A stretch of DNA of 64,000 nucleotides from Knoellia sp. p5-6-4. GTDB lineage: Bacteria; Actinomycetota; Actinomycetes; Actinomycetales; Dermatophilaceae. The translations under genes were made by a program, and so were the position numbers. The stretch's first letter is position 1, and each line of letters starts with the position of its first letter. The stretch is from assembly GCF_029222705.1 (NCBI RefSeq), contig NZ_JARGZF010000001.1, positions 430,437 to 494,436 of the forward strand, written 5' to 3'. The notes beneath the pieces were generated by a model. It was not told where the DNA came from and made no database searches. It saw only the letters and a program-made list of their open reading frames with translations. Shown one piece after another: positions 25,880 to 35,592 of the stretch.

Positions 25880-27253
25880 TCAGGGGTGCGTAAGCGGTGC
25901 CCCGGTACGCAGGGCTATGACGACGTCGTGGATCGCTCGGGTGACGGCTGCGGCGTGGACCGGGTCCTCCACAAAGCCAGCGTGGGTCGCCCCTGCGACG
26001 ACCCGATGAAGGCTGTTGGCGGACAGCCTGACTGTCTGGTTCTGGTCAGCCATCCACCCCTTGGAGTTTCCGCGTTCGGCCGTCAGGACGATCAGTGGCT
26101 TCGCATCGAGGCTGCGCAGGCTCCCCGCCTCAGCCGCGGATCGACTTGCGACGCCGTACTCATCGAGGACTCCGGCCATTCCCTTCGCGGTGGCGGCGGT
26201 GGCACGGGCATCGTCCCGGTACTGCGGCGGTAGATCCGAGTAACTGGTGTCGGCGAGGATCCGACCAAGCCCGAGCCGAGAGGTCGTCGCGAACAACGTG
26301 GACGCGTGCTTCACAAGGCTGTACGAACCCGCTTTGGGTTGGGAGACGGGCTTGTTGTTGGCGGCGGTGGAGTCGACCAGGACGAGTCCGGCAACCTCGT
26401 CGGGATACATCGCGGCATACGTCCGCACGTACAGTCCGCCGAAGGAATGCCCGGCCAGCACGTACGGACCCGGAACATGTGCGCGGTCCAGCAGCGCATG
26501 GAGGTCTGTGGCGATCTGCGCACCATCGGGCGGACTCGCAGCAGGATCGCTCCAACCACGCCCCGCTCGGTCGTACACGCAGACCCGGCTGTCACGGGCC
26601 ACCGCGGGAGCGATCAACCCCATCGACGCCGCCGAGCCGCCCGCACCGGGCTCGAGAATCACGGTCGGGCCGTCAGAGCCAGTGCAATCCAAGTGGAGTC
26701 GGTACGGTCCCACGTCGACGAGCTGCCCGCGCATGGCAACCGTCGGTGCGGTGGACTGGCTTATCCTCTCGTAGGCCCCGCCCAAGGCGAGGAGCACCAG
26801 GACGACCAACACCGGGTTCAGCAGCCACACCCTGGCCCGGCTGTGCATGTCGCGCCTGGCGCGGGTCCATGCCCAGACCACCAAGACCAGCAGCGCGGGC
26901 GGCCAGACCCATCCCAGCGCGTCCACCACGGGGTCGGGGGCCACGAGCACCATCACCCCAGCCACCGCCATGAAGACCGCGGGCGATACGGCCCAGCGTT
27001 GTGGCTGCTCGGTGAACCGAGTGGACAGCACCGCCAACAGCGCCCACCCGATCGCAAAGCCGAACAGCACCATCGCAGCGGAGAAGTTCACGTCCACCGC
27101 GCCCACGGGTAGGAACGGAAGGACGAACGCCGCTACGAGACCGGCAGCCAGCGACCCGACCACGACACCACCGAGATGCCTGCGCCGTGACCCTGGCCCA
27201 GCGGCAGCAACCCGGGCGGCGTCCGAGGTCTCGGACGCACTTCGCTGGGTCAT
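25880..27253 (-). CDS. Membrane-anchored alpha/beta hydrolase
   Basis: 457 residues from ATG 27253 (GGGAGAGG seven nt upstream). Residues 25-190 hold four or five membrane segments. The C-terminal 270 residues are an alpha/beta hydrolase with oxyanion-region LEPGAGGSA, nucleophile elbow AGHSFGGLY and catalytic His in GATHAGFVED. The hydrolase domain should be tethered to the membrane; substrate unknown. It converges on the PKD-like gene with a 4-nt gap. Confidence 0.87.
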   Translation of the reverse strand: MTQRSASETSDAARVAAAGPGSRRRHLGGVVVGSLAAGLVAAFVLPFLPVGAVDVNFSAAMVLFGFAIGWALLAVLSTRFTEQPQRWAVSPAVFMAVAGVMVLVAPDPVVDALGWVWPPALLVLVVWAWTRARRDMHSRARVWLLNPVLVVLVLLALGGAYERISQSTAPTVAMRGQLVDVGPYRLHLDCTGSDGPTVILEPGAGGSAASMGLIAPAVARDSRVCVYDRAGRGWSDPAASPPDGAQIATDLHALLDRAHVPGPYVLAGHSFGGLYVRTYAAMYPDEVAGLVLVDSTAANNKPVSQPKAGSYSLVKHASTLFATTSRLGLGRILADTSYSDLPPQYRDDARATAATAKGMAGVLDEYGVASRSAAEAGSLRSLDAKPLIVLTAERGNSKGWMADQNQTVRLSANSLHRVVAGATHAGFVEDPVHAAAVTRAIHDVVIALRTGAPLTHP

Positions 27254-27470
27254 GACGGATCCTCTCCCCTTGGTCGGGTCCACGCCCCCATCGAGCATGC
27301 GCCCCGGCGGCGCGAACCCGGAATAGCCCAACCGGGCCCACGCGGTGCCATCCGGAACGCATCGCCGGGATATGCCAGCAGCAGGGACTGAGATCGCCTT
27401 GCCACAGCCCAAGCGGCCAGTCTCCGCGCTGCCGGCTCGGCCCCCGGCAGCGTCACCAACCCGGTGTGGC

Positions 27471-28028
27471 TCAGCGGGACCGGTAGCGCGCGTAGATCAG
27501 CCCGCTGCCGAAGGCACGCTCCTCGACCAGCTCGAGATCGAGGCGCACCCCGCTGGGGAAGAACCGCTTGCCGCCGCCGACCACACTCGTGGTGATGAAC
27601 AGGTGGTACTCGTCCACCAGGCCGGCCGCGATCGCCTGGGCCGCGAGGTTCGGGCCGTCGACGGTGAGGTCATGATCAGCCTCGGCCTTGAGCTCGCGCA
27701 CCGCGTCAGGGTCGAACGTCCGCACGATCCTGGTCTTCTCGCTCGACACCGACTCCAGCGTCGTCGAGTACACGATCTTCTGCGCCGCCTGCCAGTCGCG
27801 CGCGTAGTGCAGGATGTGCGGCGGCACGTCGGGCAGTGTGTGCGCGGTCTCCCAGTAGACCATCGTCTCGTACATCCGTCGGCCGTAGAGGTACGTGCCG
27901 ACGGGACGGAAGAGGTCGCCGATGAAGGTGTGCACCTCCCGGTCCTCGGCCCCGAAGCCGAGGTCGCCCTCCGCCGGCTCGGCGTAGCCGTCGAGCGAGG
28001 TGATCATCGAGTAGATGAGCTTTGCCAT
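27471..28028 (-). CDS. Dihydrofolate reductase/RibD C-terminal family protein
   Basis: 185 residues starting MAKLIYSMITSLDGY, with YLYGRRMYETMVYWE and DLTVDGPNLAAQAIAAGLVDEYHLF, the conserved core of the RibD C-terminal family (NADPH-dependent reductase fold). Start ATG 28028 follows GGAGGAG. Such stand-alone copies are common in actinobacteria and seldom act as true folate reductases; substrate unknown. Confidence 0.88.
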   Translation of the reverse strand: MAKLIYSMITSLDGYAEPAEGDLGFGAEDREVHTFIGDLFRPVGTYLYGRRMYETMVYWETAHTLPDVPPHILHYARDWQAAQKIVYSTTLESVSSEKTRIVRTFDPDAVRELKAEADHDLTVDGPNLAAQAIAAGLVDEYHLFITTSVVGGGKRFFPSGVRLDLELVEERAFGSGLIYARYRSR

Positions 28029-28269
28029 GCGTCTCCTCCGGGTACGAGCGCGTCAGCCTGCCAGCGGTCCTGCAGGCTTCGACCTCCGCACGACCCGGAA
28101 CTCATCGTTGCCCACCTACGACCTCTGGTCACACCGTCATCCCCGGAGAATCGAGCCCTGCACTCCCATTGCATCGAGGAGCGCCCTGAGGCCGCGCTCA
28201 ACTGGCATCTCTCAGAACCCGCCCGACCGTTGACAGCACGAGCACTTCTGGCCCCGCTACGTTGCCGCA
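28029..28269. other. Intergenic region, no gene seen
   Basis: 240 nt upstream of the DHFR-like gene, less GC-rich than the surroundings and without a coding-like frame on either strand. A TACGTT box at 28258-28263 sits six nt before ATG 28270 at its right edge and may be the promoter of the decayed gene that follows. Confidence 0.4.
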
Positions 28270-28688
28270 ATGGGTGGCGACAGCGGCGAGCCCCGAAGAC
28301 GTCGTGCTTGCCATGGCGGCAGCGGGCCACGAGGCGACGTTCAACACCCTCCTTCTTCTGACCGGCGAAGAAGACATCGCGGCCCTCCGAGTCTGGCGCG
28401 GCGAACATGCTCCACGAGGTTGCCGACGTGGTCGAGGAGAGTCGCTTCGCCGACATCGCCTCCGAGCTCGACAACCCGGAAGGACCGGGTCTCCCCGCTC
28501 CCGGCGGGCAGGTCGACGCCGCCACCATCACCATCGGCGCCGGCTTCACACTCCTACGCCTGACAGGGCGTATCGACGAAGACGGTCGACTCCAGACGCT
28601 CAGGGCCCTGGACGTCCTCATCCATCGCTACGACTCACCCCCACAGCTCGTCCGCCAGCGCAGGGATCTCGAGTCCTGGGCGGGATGA
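28270..28688 (+). pseudogene. Hypothetical gene, probably frameshifted
   Basis: A leaderless-type promoter precedes ATG 28270, but coding-like sequence moves between frames. One frame reads PEDVVLAMAAAGHEATFNTL to about 28395. Another opens at ATG 28407 and reads MLHEVADVVEESRFADIASE to the stop at 28688 (93 residues). The two pieces look like parts of one soluble protein of about 130 residues. If not a pseudogene, the 93-residue ORF 28407-28688 is the best intact candidate. No family recognised. Confidence 0.4.
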
Positions 28689-28725
28689 AGATCCGAGCCG
28701 CTTGGTGCACCCGTAGCCGGATCGT

Positions 28726-29823
28726 TCAGGGACGACCCACGACCTGCCGCACCAGACGGGCGATCTCGACGTCCTCGCGGGCCTCCACCACCGCGACGGC
28801 CACCGAGCTCTCAGGAGCGTGGACCAGCGCGTCGAGCTCGGGGGCCTCGTTGTCCGACGCCGAGACCCGCGCGCCCGTGAAGCCCAACCCGGCGATAGCC
28901 CGGATCCGGATCGAGGCCGCGTTCTCCCCCACCCCACCGGTGAAGGTGATGGCGTCGACACCACCGAGCGACGCGACCATCGCGCCCATCTCGCGCACCA
29001 GCCGGTGCACGTAGACGTCGATGGCCGCCGAGGCCTCCTCGTCACCCGCCTCGGCCCTCGAGAGCACCTCCGCCTGGTCCGCGCTGCCGGCCAGGGCCTT
29101 CACGCCCGACTCGTGCTCCAGCCCCTCGTTCACCTCGTCCGCGGACAGCCCGCCCTCGCGCAGCAGCCACAGCACCATGCCGGGATCAACGGTCCCCGAC
29201 CGCGTCGCCATCACCAGTCCCTCGAGCGGCGTGAACCCCATCGTCGTGTCGACACTGCGACCGCCCGCCACCGCGCACAGCGACGCCCCCGCCCCGAGGT
29301 GGCAGGTCACGATCCTCAACGAGGAGAGCGGCCGGTCCAGCAGGTCAGCCGTGCGCTGCGCGGCATACGCGTGCGAGAGCCCGTGGAAGCCGAACCGGCG
29401 CAGCGGCCACCGCTCCCGCCACACCGCCGGCACGGCATACGTCGAAGCGGCTGCGGGCAGCGTGCCGTGGAAGGCGGTGTCGAAGCACGCCACTGAGGGA
29501 ACGTCGCCGAACGCCTTGCGGGCGGCGTCGATCCCCGCCAGCGCCCGCGGCTGGTGCAGCGGCGCGAGCGAGGTCAGCGCCTCGATCTGCGAGCGCACCG
29601 CGTCGTCCACCACCACGGGGTCGGTCATGTCCGCGCCGTGGACGACCCGATGGCCGACCGCGTCGAAGGACCAGTCCCCGGCCACGGAGTGCAGCACCGA
29701 GGCGTCGCCGTCGTCCCAGTGGTCGATCTCGTGCTTGTCGACGATGGAGTCCGACTCGTCGAGCACGCTCAGCTTCAGGCTCGACGACCCGGCGTTGACG
29801 ACCAGCACCCGGCCGATCGTCAT
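28726..29823 (-). CDS. ackA: Acetate kinase
   Basis: 365 residues, shorter than the usual 400. N-terminal [45 protein letters not shown] and [12 protein letters not shown] are the acetate-kinase ATPase-fold motifs. It makes ATP and acetate from acetyl phosphate. ATG 29823 overlaps the xfp stop by 4 nt, so the acetyl phosphate made by phosphoketolase is used by a coupled product. The shortening seems spread through loops rather than a lost end. Confidence 0.94.
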   Translation of the reverse strand: MTIGRVLVVNAGSSSLKLSVLDESDSIVDKHEIDHWDDGDASVLHSVAGDWSFDAVGHRVVHGADMTDPVVVDDAVRSQIEALTSLAPLHQPRALAGIDAARKAFGDVPSVACFDTAFHGTLPAAASTYAVPAVWRERWPLRRFGFHGLSHAYAAQRTADLLDRPLSSLRIVTCHLGAGASLCAVAGGRSVDTTMGFTPLEGLVMATRSGTVDPGMVLWLLREGGLSADEVNEGLEHESGVKALAGSADQAEVLSRAEAGDEEASAAIDVYVHRLVREMGAMVASLGGVDAITFTGGVGENAASIRIRAIAGLGFTGARVSASDNEAPELDALVHAPESSVAVAVVEAREDVEIARLVRQVVGRP

Positions 29824-32216
29824 GACTGCGGCCACGTCCAGTCGCGCACCTCCGGCATGTCCTCCCCGTGCTCGCGCACGTAGCGGTGGTGGCTCGAGCG
29901 CTTGTCCGCCATCTGCTGCCTCACCACCGCGGCCCTCGTCGCGAGGCCCGGCACGCGGTCGATGACGTCCATGACGAGCTTGAAGCGGTCCATGTCGTTC
30001 ATCACCACCATGTCGAACGGCGTTGTGGTGGTGCCCTCCTCCTTGTAGCCGCGCACGTGCAGGTTGTCGTGGTTGGTGCGCCGGTACGTCAAGCGGTGGA
30101 TCAGCCAGGGATAGCCGTGGTAGGCGAAGATGATCGGCTTGTCGGAGGTGAAGATCGCGTCGAACTCGGCGTCCGGCAGCCCGTGCGGGTGCTCGCTCGC
30201 CGACTGCAGCTTCATGAGGTCGACCACGTTCACGACGCGCACGCGCAGGTCCGGCAGGTACTGACGCAACAGGTCGGCCGCCGCGAGCGTCTCCAGCGTC
30301 GGCACGTCCCCGGCGCACGCCAGCACCACCTCGGGCGACCCCTCGTCGTTGCTCGCCCAGTCCCACACGCCGATGCCACGGGTGCAGTGCGCTGCCGCGT
30401 CGTCGACCGTGAGCCAGTTCGGCTGCAGCTGCTTGCCGGCCACGACGACGTTGACGTAGTCGCGGCTGCGCAGGCAGTGGTCGGCCACCGACAGCAGACA
30501 GTTGCCGTCCGGTGGCAGGTAGACCCGGATGACCTCAGCCTTCTTGTTCACCACGTGGTCGATGAACCCCGGGTCCTGGTGCGAGAAGCCGTTGTGGTCC
30601 TGCCGCCACACGTGCGAGGTGAGCAGGTAGTTCAGCGACGGGATCGAGGCCCGCCACTCGATCTGCTGCGTCGTCTTCAGCCACTTGGCGTGCTGGTTGA
30701 ACATCGAGTCGATGATGTGGATGAACGCCTCGTAGCAGCTGAACAGGCCGTGCCGACCGGTCAGCAGGTAGCCCTCGAGCCACCCCTGGCACAGGTGCTC
30801 GGACAGCACCTCCATGACCCGCCCGTCCGGGGCGAGGTGCTCATCGGTCGGCAGCACGTCGGCGTTCCACGTCTTGTTGGTCACCTCGAAGACGGCCGAC
30901 AGCCGGTTCGAGGCGGTCTCGTCCGGCCCGAACAGCCGGAAGTTGCTCATGTTGCGGCGCATCACCTCGGCGAGGAACCCGCCCAGCACCCGCGTCGCCT
31001 CGGCCTCGCTGCCTCCAGGTCGGGGCACCTCCACCCCGAAGGCGCGGAAGTCCGGCAGGTCGAGGTCGACCGTCAACCGACCACCGTTGGCGTGCGGGTT
31101 GGCGCCCATCCGGCGCTCCCCTTTCGGCGCCCAGTCCTGCAGCAGCTGCACCGGCCGGCCGTCGGCGTCGAAGAGCTCCTCGGGCCGGTAGCTGCGCAGC
31201 CAGCCCTCGAGCACCTCCATGTGCTCGGCGTTCCCGCGCACCGACGCCAGCGGCACCTGGTGCGAGCGCCAGGTGCCCTGCACCTGCACGCCGTCGACCT
31301 TGTCCGGCCCCGTCCAGCCCTTGGGCGTCTTGAGGACGATCATCGGCCACAGCACCTCGGGGTCCCCCGGCGTCGGCGTCGAGCCGTCCTCCGAGCGGGC
31401 CTGCTGCTGGATGGCGCGGATCTCGTCGAGCACCGTGTCGAGGGTCGCGGCCATGTCGTGGTGCACCTGGGTCGGGTCGTCGCCCTCGACGAGGTAGGGC
31501 TTCCACCCACACCCCTCGAGCAGCTTCGCGAGGGCGTCGTCACCGATGCGAGAGAGCACCGTCGGGTTCGCGATCTTGTAGCCGTTGAGGTGCAGGATCG
31601 GCAGCACCGCACCGTCGCGCGCCGCGTCGAGGAACCGCGTCGACTGCCACGACGTCGCTAGCGCACCGGTCTCGGCCTCGCCGTCACCGACCACGCACGT
31701 CACGACGAGGTCGGCGTTGTCGAAGGCCGCACCGAAGGCGTGCGCCAGCGAGTACCCGAGCTCGCCGCCCTCGTGGATCGAGCCCGGCAGCTCGGGCGCC
31801 ACATGGCTCGGGATGCCACCGGGGAACGAGAACTGGCGGAACAGCCGCTGCATCCCGCGCAGGTCCTGGCGGATCGAGGGGTAGGCGTCGCTGTAGCTGC
31901 CCTCGAGCCAGGCGTTCGACGCGATCGCCGGGCCGCCGTGCCCTGGGCCGATGATGTAGATCATGTCGAGGTCGCGCTCCCGGATCACCCGGTTGCAGTG
32001 TGCGTAGATGAGGTTGAGCCCGGGCGTGGTGCCCCAGTGCCCCAGGAGCCGCGGCTTGATGTGCTCGGGCGCCAGCGGCTCCTTCAGCAGCGGGTTGTCC
32101 AGCAGGTAGATCTGCCCGACGGACAGGTAGTTGGTCGCCCGGAAGTACGCGTCGACCCCCTCCAGCGCCTTCTCGTCGAGTGTCGCCCCGTGCTCGCCTG
32201 CCGTGACCCTGCGCAT
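29820..32216 (-). CDS. xfp: Xylulose-5-phosphate/fructose-6-phosphate phosphoketolase
   Basis: 798 residues, normal for phosphoketolase, a ThDP enzyme splitting xylulose-5-P or fructose-6-P into acetyl phosphate and an aldose phosphate. Family motifs include [40 protein letters not shown] (ThDP/Mg site) and [13 protein letters not shown] 32216 is chosen over the in-frame TTG at 32219 because GAGGAG lies at the right distance. With ackA it gives a complete bypass from sugar phosphate to acetate and ATP. Confidence 0.95.
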   Translation of the reverse strand: MRRVTAGEHGATLDEKALEGVDAYFRATNYLSVGQIYLLDNPLLKEPLAPEHIKPRLLGHWGTTPGLNLIYAHCNRVIRERDLDMIYIIGPGHGGPAIASNAWLEGSYSDAYPSIRQDLRGMQRLFRQFSFPGGIPSHVAPELPGSIHEGGELGYSLAHAFGAAFDNADLVVTCVVGDGEAETGALATSWQSTRFLDAARDGAVLPILHLNGYKIANPTVLSRIGDDALAKLLEGCGWKPYLVEGDDPTQVHHDMAATLDTVLDEIRAIQQQARSEDGSTPTPGDPEVLWPMIVLKTPKGWTGPDKVDGVQVQGTWRSHQVPLASVRGNAEHMEVLEGWLRSYRPEELFDADGRPVQLLQDWAPKGERRMGANPHANGGRLTVDLDLPDFRAFGVEVPRPGGSEAEATRVLGGFLAEVMRRNMSNFRLFGPDETASNRLSAVFEVTNKTWNADVLPTDEHLAPDGRVMEVLSEHLCQGWLEGYLLTGRHGLFSCYEAFIHIIDSMFNQHAKWLKTTQQIEWRASIPSLNYLLTSHVWRQDHNGFSHQDPGFIDHVVNKKAEVIRVYLPPDGNCLLSVADHCLRSRDYVNVVVAGKQLQPNWLTVDDAAAHCTRGIGVWDWASNDEGSPEVVLACAGDVPTLETLAAADLLRQYLPDLRVRVVNVVDLMKLQSASEHPHGLPDAEFDAIFTSDKPIIFAYHGYPWLIHRLTYRRTNHDNLHVRGYKEEGTTTTPFDMVVMNDMDRFKLVMDVIDRVPGLATRAAVVRQQMADKRSSHHRYVREHGEDMPEVRDWTWPQS

Positions 32217-32378
32217 CAACGCTCCTCACTCACCCCCGGACACCGCGCGGACGCGCGACGCCGTATGCCGTGCAGCCCACCCTGTCAGGGGTCACCGCGC
32301 GGGGCCACAGGACTTCCGACCCGTCCGGATTTGTCCGGGACGGTGACGTGCCTGCGGGTCGCCTGTTTGGATGGGTGC

Positions 32379-32846
32379 ATGGCCATCGAAGGTGAGTACG
32401 TCCCGAGCCCACGCGGCTGGGTCCGCGAGCAGGTCGAGACGATCGAGGCGGAGGGCACCACCCGCGCGGTGCACATCATGAACCGCCCCGTCGTGCTGCT
32501 CACGATGTTGGGGGTGTCGGGCAAGGTGCGGAAGGTGCCGCTCATGCGGGTCGAGCACGAGGGCGTGTATGCCGCCGTGGCCAGCCAGGGCGGCGCGCCA
32601 GAGCACCCGAAGTGGTACGCCAACCTCCGCAAGAACCCGGTGATCGACCTCCAAGACGACACGAGGACGTGGACCGCCCGGGCCCGGGAGATCCACGGCG
32701 CCGAGCGTGAGGAGTGGTGGCAGCGCTGCGTCGAGGCCTACCCGCCATATGCGGAGTACCAGCAGAAGACCAACCGGATGATCCCCGTGCTGCTGCTCGA
32801 GCCCCACCCGGAAGACGACGCGCAGAGCCCCTCCCACCGGCGATGA
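32379..32846 (+). CDS. Deazaflavin (F420)-dependent nitroreductase family protein
   Basis: 155 residues of the DDN/DUF385 split-beta-barrel family. Typical features are HIMNRPVVLLTMLGVSGKVR followed by the core PEHPKWYANLRKNPVIDLQ, and an acidic tail. Family members use F420H2 or bind related cofactors; the substrate is unknown. ATG 32379 has a TTGGAT box six nt upstream, a possible leaderless start. The gene diverges from xfp across 162 nt. Confidence 0.88.
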   Translation: MAIEGEYVPSPRGWVREQVETIEAEGTTRAVHIMNRPVVLLTMLGVSGKVRKVPLMRVEHEGVYAAVASQGGAPEHPKWYANLRKNPVIDLQDDTRTWTARAREIHGAEREEWWQRCVEAYPPYAEYQQKTNRMIPVLLLEPHPEDDAQSPSHRR

Positions 32847-32912
32847 GGACGGCCGGTCGCACCGGTCTGTCCATGGTGTAGAGCCGACAAGGACCTCGCG
32901 AAGGAGGCCGTC

Positions 32913-33200
32913 ATGGACGTCGAGTTCACCGCCACCCTGCAGAGGAGCCCAGCCCCTGGTGGGTGGACCTACCTCATCTGGCCGGAGTCCGCCAGCTACT
33001 TCGGCACGCGCGGCCTGGTGAAGGTGCGCGGCACCGTCGACGGCGAGCCGTTCGAGAGCGCCTTCATGGCCCTCGGCGACGGCAACCACAAGCTGCCCGT
33101 CAAGGCCTCGGTCCGCCGGGCGATCGGCAAGCAGGCCGGCGACGAGGTCACCGTGCAGCTCCTCGAGCGGCTCAGCGGGTCGGCTGCCGCGTCCGGTTGA
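32913..33200 (+). CDS. DUF1905 domain protein
   Basis: 95 residues with the DUF1905 beta-barrel pattern: [40 protein letters not shown] and [20 protein letters not shown]. The ribosome site GAAGGAGG is five nt before ATG 32913. Its last 29 nt overlap the 3' end of the convergent membrane-protein gene. Function unknown. Confidence 0.87.
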   Translation: MDVEFTATLQRSPAPGGWTYLIWPESASYFGTRGLVKVRGTVDGEPFESAFMALGDGNHKLPVKASVRRAIGKQAGDEVTVQLLERLSGSAAASG

Positions 33201-33579
33201 GCCACCACAGCCCGAGGACGGGCAGCACCAGCGGCACGTAGCCGTAGCCGGACCCGAAGTGCGACCACACCGTCTTGTCGGGGAACGCCTCGGGCACGAC
33301 GTAGGACGCCAGCCCGACGACGAGCACCCCGACCAGCTCGATGAGGATCGCCGCCAGGGCGACCCGCCAGGAGGTGCGGCTCCCCCGGGCCAACGCCACG
33401 GTGGCCACGATGTAGACCACCGCCGCCAGCGCGGAGAGCAGGTAGGCCACGGGTGCTCGCGAGAAGTACTCGCTGATCTGCAGCACCGAGCGGCCGGTCG
33501 CGGCCAGGGCCAGCACGGCGTACACCGCCACCAGCACGACCCCGGGACCCGACCGCGTGCTCGTGCTGGCCTCAGCCAT
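33172..33579 (-). CDS. Small membrane protein (four hydrophobic segments)
   Basis: 135 residues with hydrophobic stretches near 13-30, 45-65, 72-95 and 112-128. No family recognised. ATG 33579 lies inside the end of the upstream membrane-protein gene (8-nt overlap), so the two are translated together and may be partners. It ends in [14 protein letters not shown]. Confidence 0.7.
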   Translation of the reverse strand: MAEASTSTRSGPGVVLVAVYAVLALAATGRSVLQISEYFSRAPVAYLLSALAAVVYIVATVALARGSRTSWRVALAAILIELVGVLVVGLASYVVPEAFPDKTVWSHFGSGYGYVPLVLPVLGLWWLNRTRQPTR

Positions 33580-33937
33580 GGAGGTCCCAGATCTGCTGCA
33601 GGCGGCCGGTCATGATCGCCACCGCGAAGGCGCCCGCGGCGATGACGCCCATCGCCCAGCGGGTCTTCTCCTTGATCGCGAGCAACGCGACGGCCGGCGG
33701 GATGAAGGGCAGCGTGAGCCCGTATGCCGCGTACGTCGCCTTCTCGGCGCCGCCCCCGCCCACGTCGCCCACGGTCACGAGCACCACCACAGCCTGGACC
33801 AGCAGGCCGAGCTCGAGCAGGCCCGCGACAAGCAGCAGCCGGTCGTCGATCAGCCGGTCACGCCACGCGTACCAGCCGGCCATCAGGGCCAGGGCTGCCG
33901 AGACGGCGTAGATGGCGACGGTCAGGGGGAACAGCAC
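33572..33937 (-). CDS. Small membrane protein (four hydrophobic segments)
   Basis: 121 residues if begun at GTG 33937, where TAGCCT ends seven nt upstream, a leaderless pattern. A GTG at 33958 would add MPDSLAR. Four hydrophobic segments; loops include YAWRDRLIDDRL and AIKEKTRWAM. No family recognised. It overlaps the next gene by 8 nt. The pair could be a two-subunit membrane complex. Confidence 0.68.
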   Translation of the reverse strand: MLFPLTVAIYAVSAALALMAGWYAWRDRLIDDRLLLVAGLLELGLLVQAVVVLVTVGDVGGGGAEKATYAAYGLTLPFIPPAVALLAIKEKTRWAMGVIAAGAFAVAIMTGRLQQIWDLHG

Positions 33938-33944
33938 GCGGGCA

Positions 33945-33950
33945 AGGCTA
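33945..33950 (-). promoter_or_regulatory. Leaderless promoter -10 box for the membrane-protein pair
   Basis: TAGCCT on the minus strand, seven nt before GTG 33937. It supports the shorter start. Confidence 0.45.
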
Positions 33951-34018
33951 TCCGGCACCGGTGTGCGCAGCGGTGGCCGGGCAGCGCACCCGGTCGCTGG
34001 CCCAGGCGGCCGGCGGGT

Positions 34019-35239
34019 TCAGGCCGAGAGCTGCGCCTCGTCGAGGGTGTCGCGCAGCGCCTCGAGCAGGACGTCGATCTCGTCCTCGGTCGCCACCAGC
34101 GGGGGCGCGAGCCGGATCGTCGAACCGTGGGTGTCCTTGGCCAGCACCCCGCGCTCGAGCAGGCCCTCGCAGAGCTCGCGTCCGCTGAGCAGCGCGGGAT
34201 CGACGTCGACCCCGGCCCACAGGCCGCGCACTCGGATGCCGACCACGCCCTGGCCGACGAGCTCGCGCAGGCCGGCCTCCAGCCGCTGCCCCAGCACCAT
34301 GGCGCGCTGCTGGTACTCCCCCGTCTGCAGCATGGCGACCACCTCGCTGCCCACGGCTGCGGCCAGGGGGTTGCCGCCGAAGGTCGAGCCGTGGCTGCCC
34401 GGGGTGATGACGCCGAGCACCTCGGCGTCGGCCGCGATCGCCGAGACCGGGTAGAGGCCGCCGCCGAGCGCCTTCCCGAGGATGTAGATGTCGGGCTTGA
34501 CGCCCTCGTGGTCGCAGGCGAACGTCGTGCCGGCGCGCCCGAGGCCCGACTGCACCTCGTCGGCGACCATGAGGATGTCGCGCTCCCGGCACAGGGTCCG
34601 CAGGTCCCGGAGGAAGCCGTCCGGCGGGATGATGACGCCACCCTCCCCCTGCACCGGCTCGAAGAGCACGGCGACGGTGGTCTCGTCGACCGCGTTGGCG
34701 ATGGCGTCGATGTCGCCGTACTTCACGCGGGGGAACCCGGGCGTGAACGGGCCGTAGTCGGCGGTCGCCACGTGGTCGGTCGAGAAGCTGATGATCGTGG
34801 TGGTCCGGCCGTGGAAGTTGCCGTCCATGGTGATGATGCTGGCGCGGTCGGCGGGGACACCCTTGACCTGGTAGCCCCACCTGCGGCTGACCTTGATCGC
34901 GGTCTCGACGGCCTCGGCCCCGGTGTTCATCGGGAGCACCATGTCCTTGCCGCAGAGTGACGCGAGGTCGCGCGCGAAGGGCCCGAACTGGTCGTTGTAG
35001 AACGCCCGGCTCGTCAGGGTGAGCTTCTGGAGCTGCTCGGCAGCCCGGGCGACGAGCCGCGGGTGGCAGTGCCCGAAGTTGAGGGCCGAGTATCCGGCCA
35101 GGCAGTCGAGGTAGCGCCGGCCCTCCACGTCGGTGACCCAGCAGCCCTCGCCCTTCTCGAGGACCACCGGCAGCGGGTGGTAGTTGTGCGCGGCGTAGCG
35201 TTCGGTGAGCTCGATGTGCTCAGCCGACGAGTGCCTCAC
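34019..35239 (-). CDS. rocD: Ornithine aminotransferase
   Basis: 406 residues, normal for RocD. This class-III PLP aminotransferase converts ornithine and 2-oxoglutarate to glutamate semialdehyde and glutamate. Hallmarks are LPVVLEKGEGCWVTDVEGRRYLD, MNTGAEAVETAIK (PLP phosphate contact), NFHGRTTTIISFS, VADEVQSGLGRAG and the PLP Lys in DIYILGKALGGG. Start is GTG 35239, three nt after the DUF4177 gene. Arginine or ornithine breakdown to proline/glutamate is the likely role. Confidence 0.93.
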   Translation of the reverse strand: MRHSSAEHIELTERYAAHNYHPLPVVLEKGEGCWVTDVEGRRYLDCLAGYSALNFGHCHPRLVARAAEQLQKLTLTSRAFYNDQFGPFARDLASLCGKDMVLPMNTGAEAVETAIKVSRRWGYQVKGVPADRASIITMDGNFHGRTTTIISFSTDHVATADYGPFTPGFPRVKYGDIDAIANAVDETTVAVLFEPVQGEGGVIIPPDGFLRDLRTLCRERDILMVADEVQSGLGRAGTTFACDHEGVKPDIYILGKALGGGLYPVSAIAADAEVLGVITPGSHGSTFGGNPLAAAVGSEVVAMLQTGEYQQRAMVLGQRLEAGLRELVGQGVVGIRVRGLWAGVDVDPALLSGRELCEGLLERGVLAKDTHGSTIRLAPPLVATEDEIDVLLEALRDTLDEAQLSA

Positions 35240-35242
35240 GGG

Positions 35243-35446
35243 TCAGCCCACCGGACGCTCGAACGTGACGAGCACACCCTCCGTGCCACCGGGCCCCACC
35301 CGGCCCTTGACCTCGGCCGAGGTGATGGCCTTCACCCGCCAGCCCTGGGACGCCCACTCGTTGAGCACCTTCTCGAGCTTGTCGGCGGACATCTTTCCCC
35401 CGATGAGGCCTTCGCGAAGCTGCACGACCTTGTACTCGTATCGCAT
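35243..35446 (-). CDS. DUF4177 domain protein
   Basis: 67 residues: MRYEYKVVQLREGLIGGK, then LEKVLNEWASQGWRVKAI, a small alpha-beta fold typical of DUF4177. Function unknown. It precedes rocD by three nt and is probably co-transcribed with it. Confidence 0.85.
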   Translation of the reverse strand: MRYEYKVVQLREGLIGGKMSADKLEKVLNEWASQGWRVKAITSAEVKGRVGPGGTEGVLVTFERPVG

Positions 35447-35557
35447 GAGCCGACACTAACCGCCGCCGGCGCACACCGCCCGGGCCTTTCGGACTGTCGG
35501 CCATCGACTCACCGCACGCCGCGCCGGAAGCCAGCCACGCCCCGGACATGCCGGTCG

Positions 35558-35577
35558 CCCCGCCGGGGTGGGCGGGG
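35558..35577 (-). terminator. Terminator hairpin after the first DUF222-HNH gene
   Basis: Arms CCCCGCC (35558-35564) and GGCGGGG (35571-35577) with a six-nt loop, 16 nt past the stop. The surrounding 44 nt are nearly the same as those after the second DUF222-HNH gene (57883-57924). Confidence 0.55.
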
Positions 35578-35592
35578 TGTGGGGCGGGGTGG

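Noticed and set aside
29868-31661. 597-codon plus-strand ORF opposite xfp
   Set aside because: Val/His/Arg-biased shadow of phosphoketolase; no recognisable fold.
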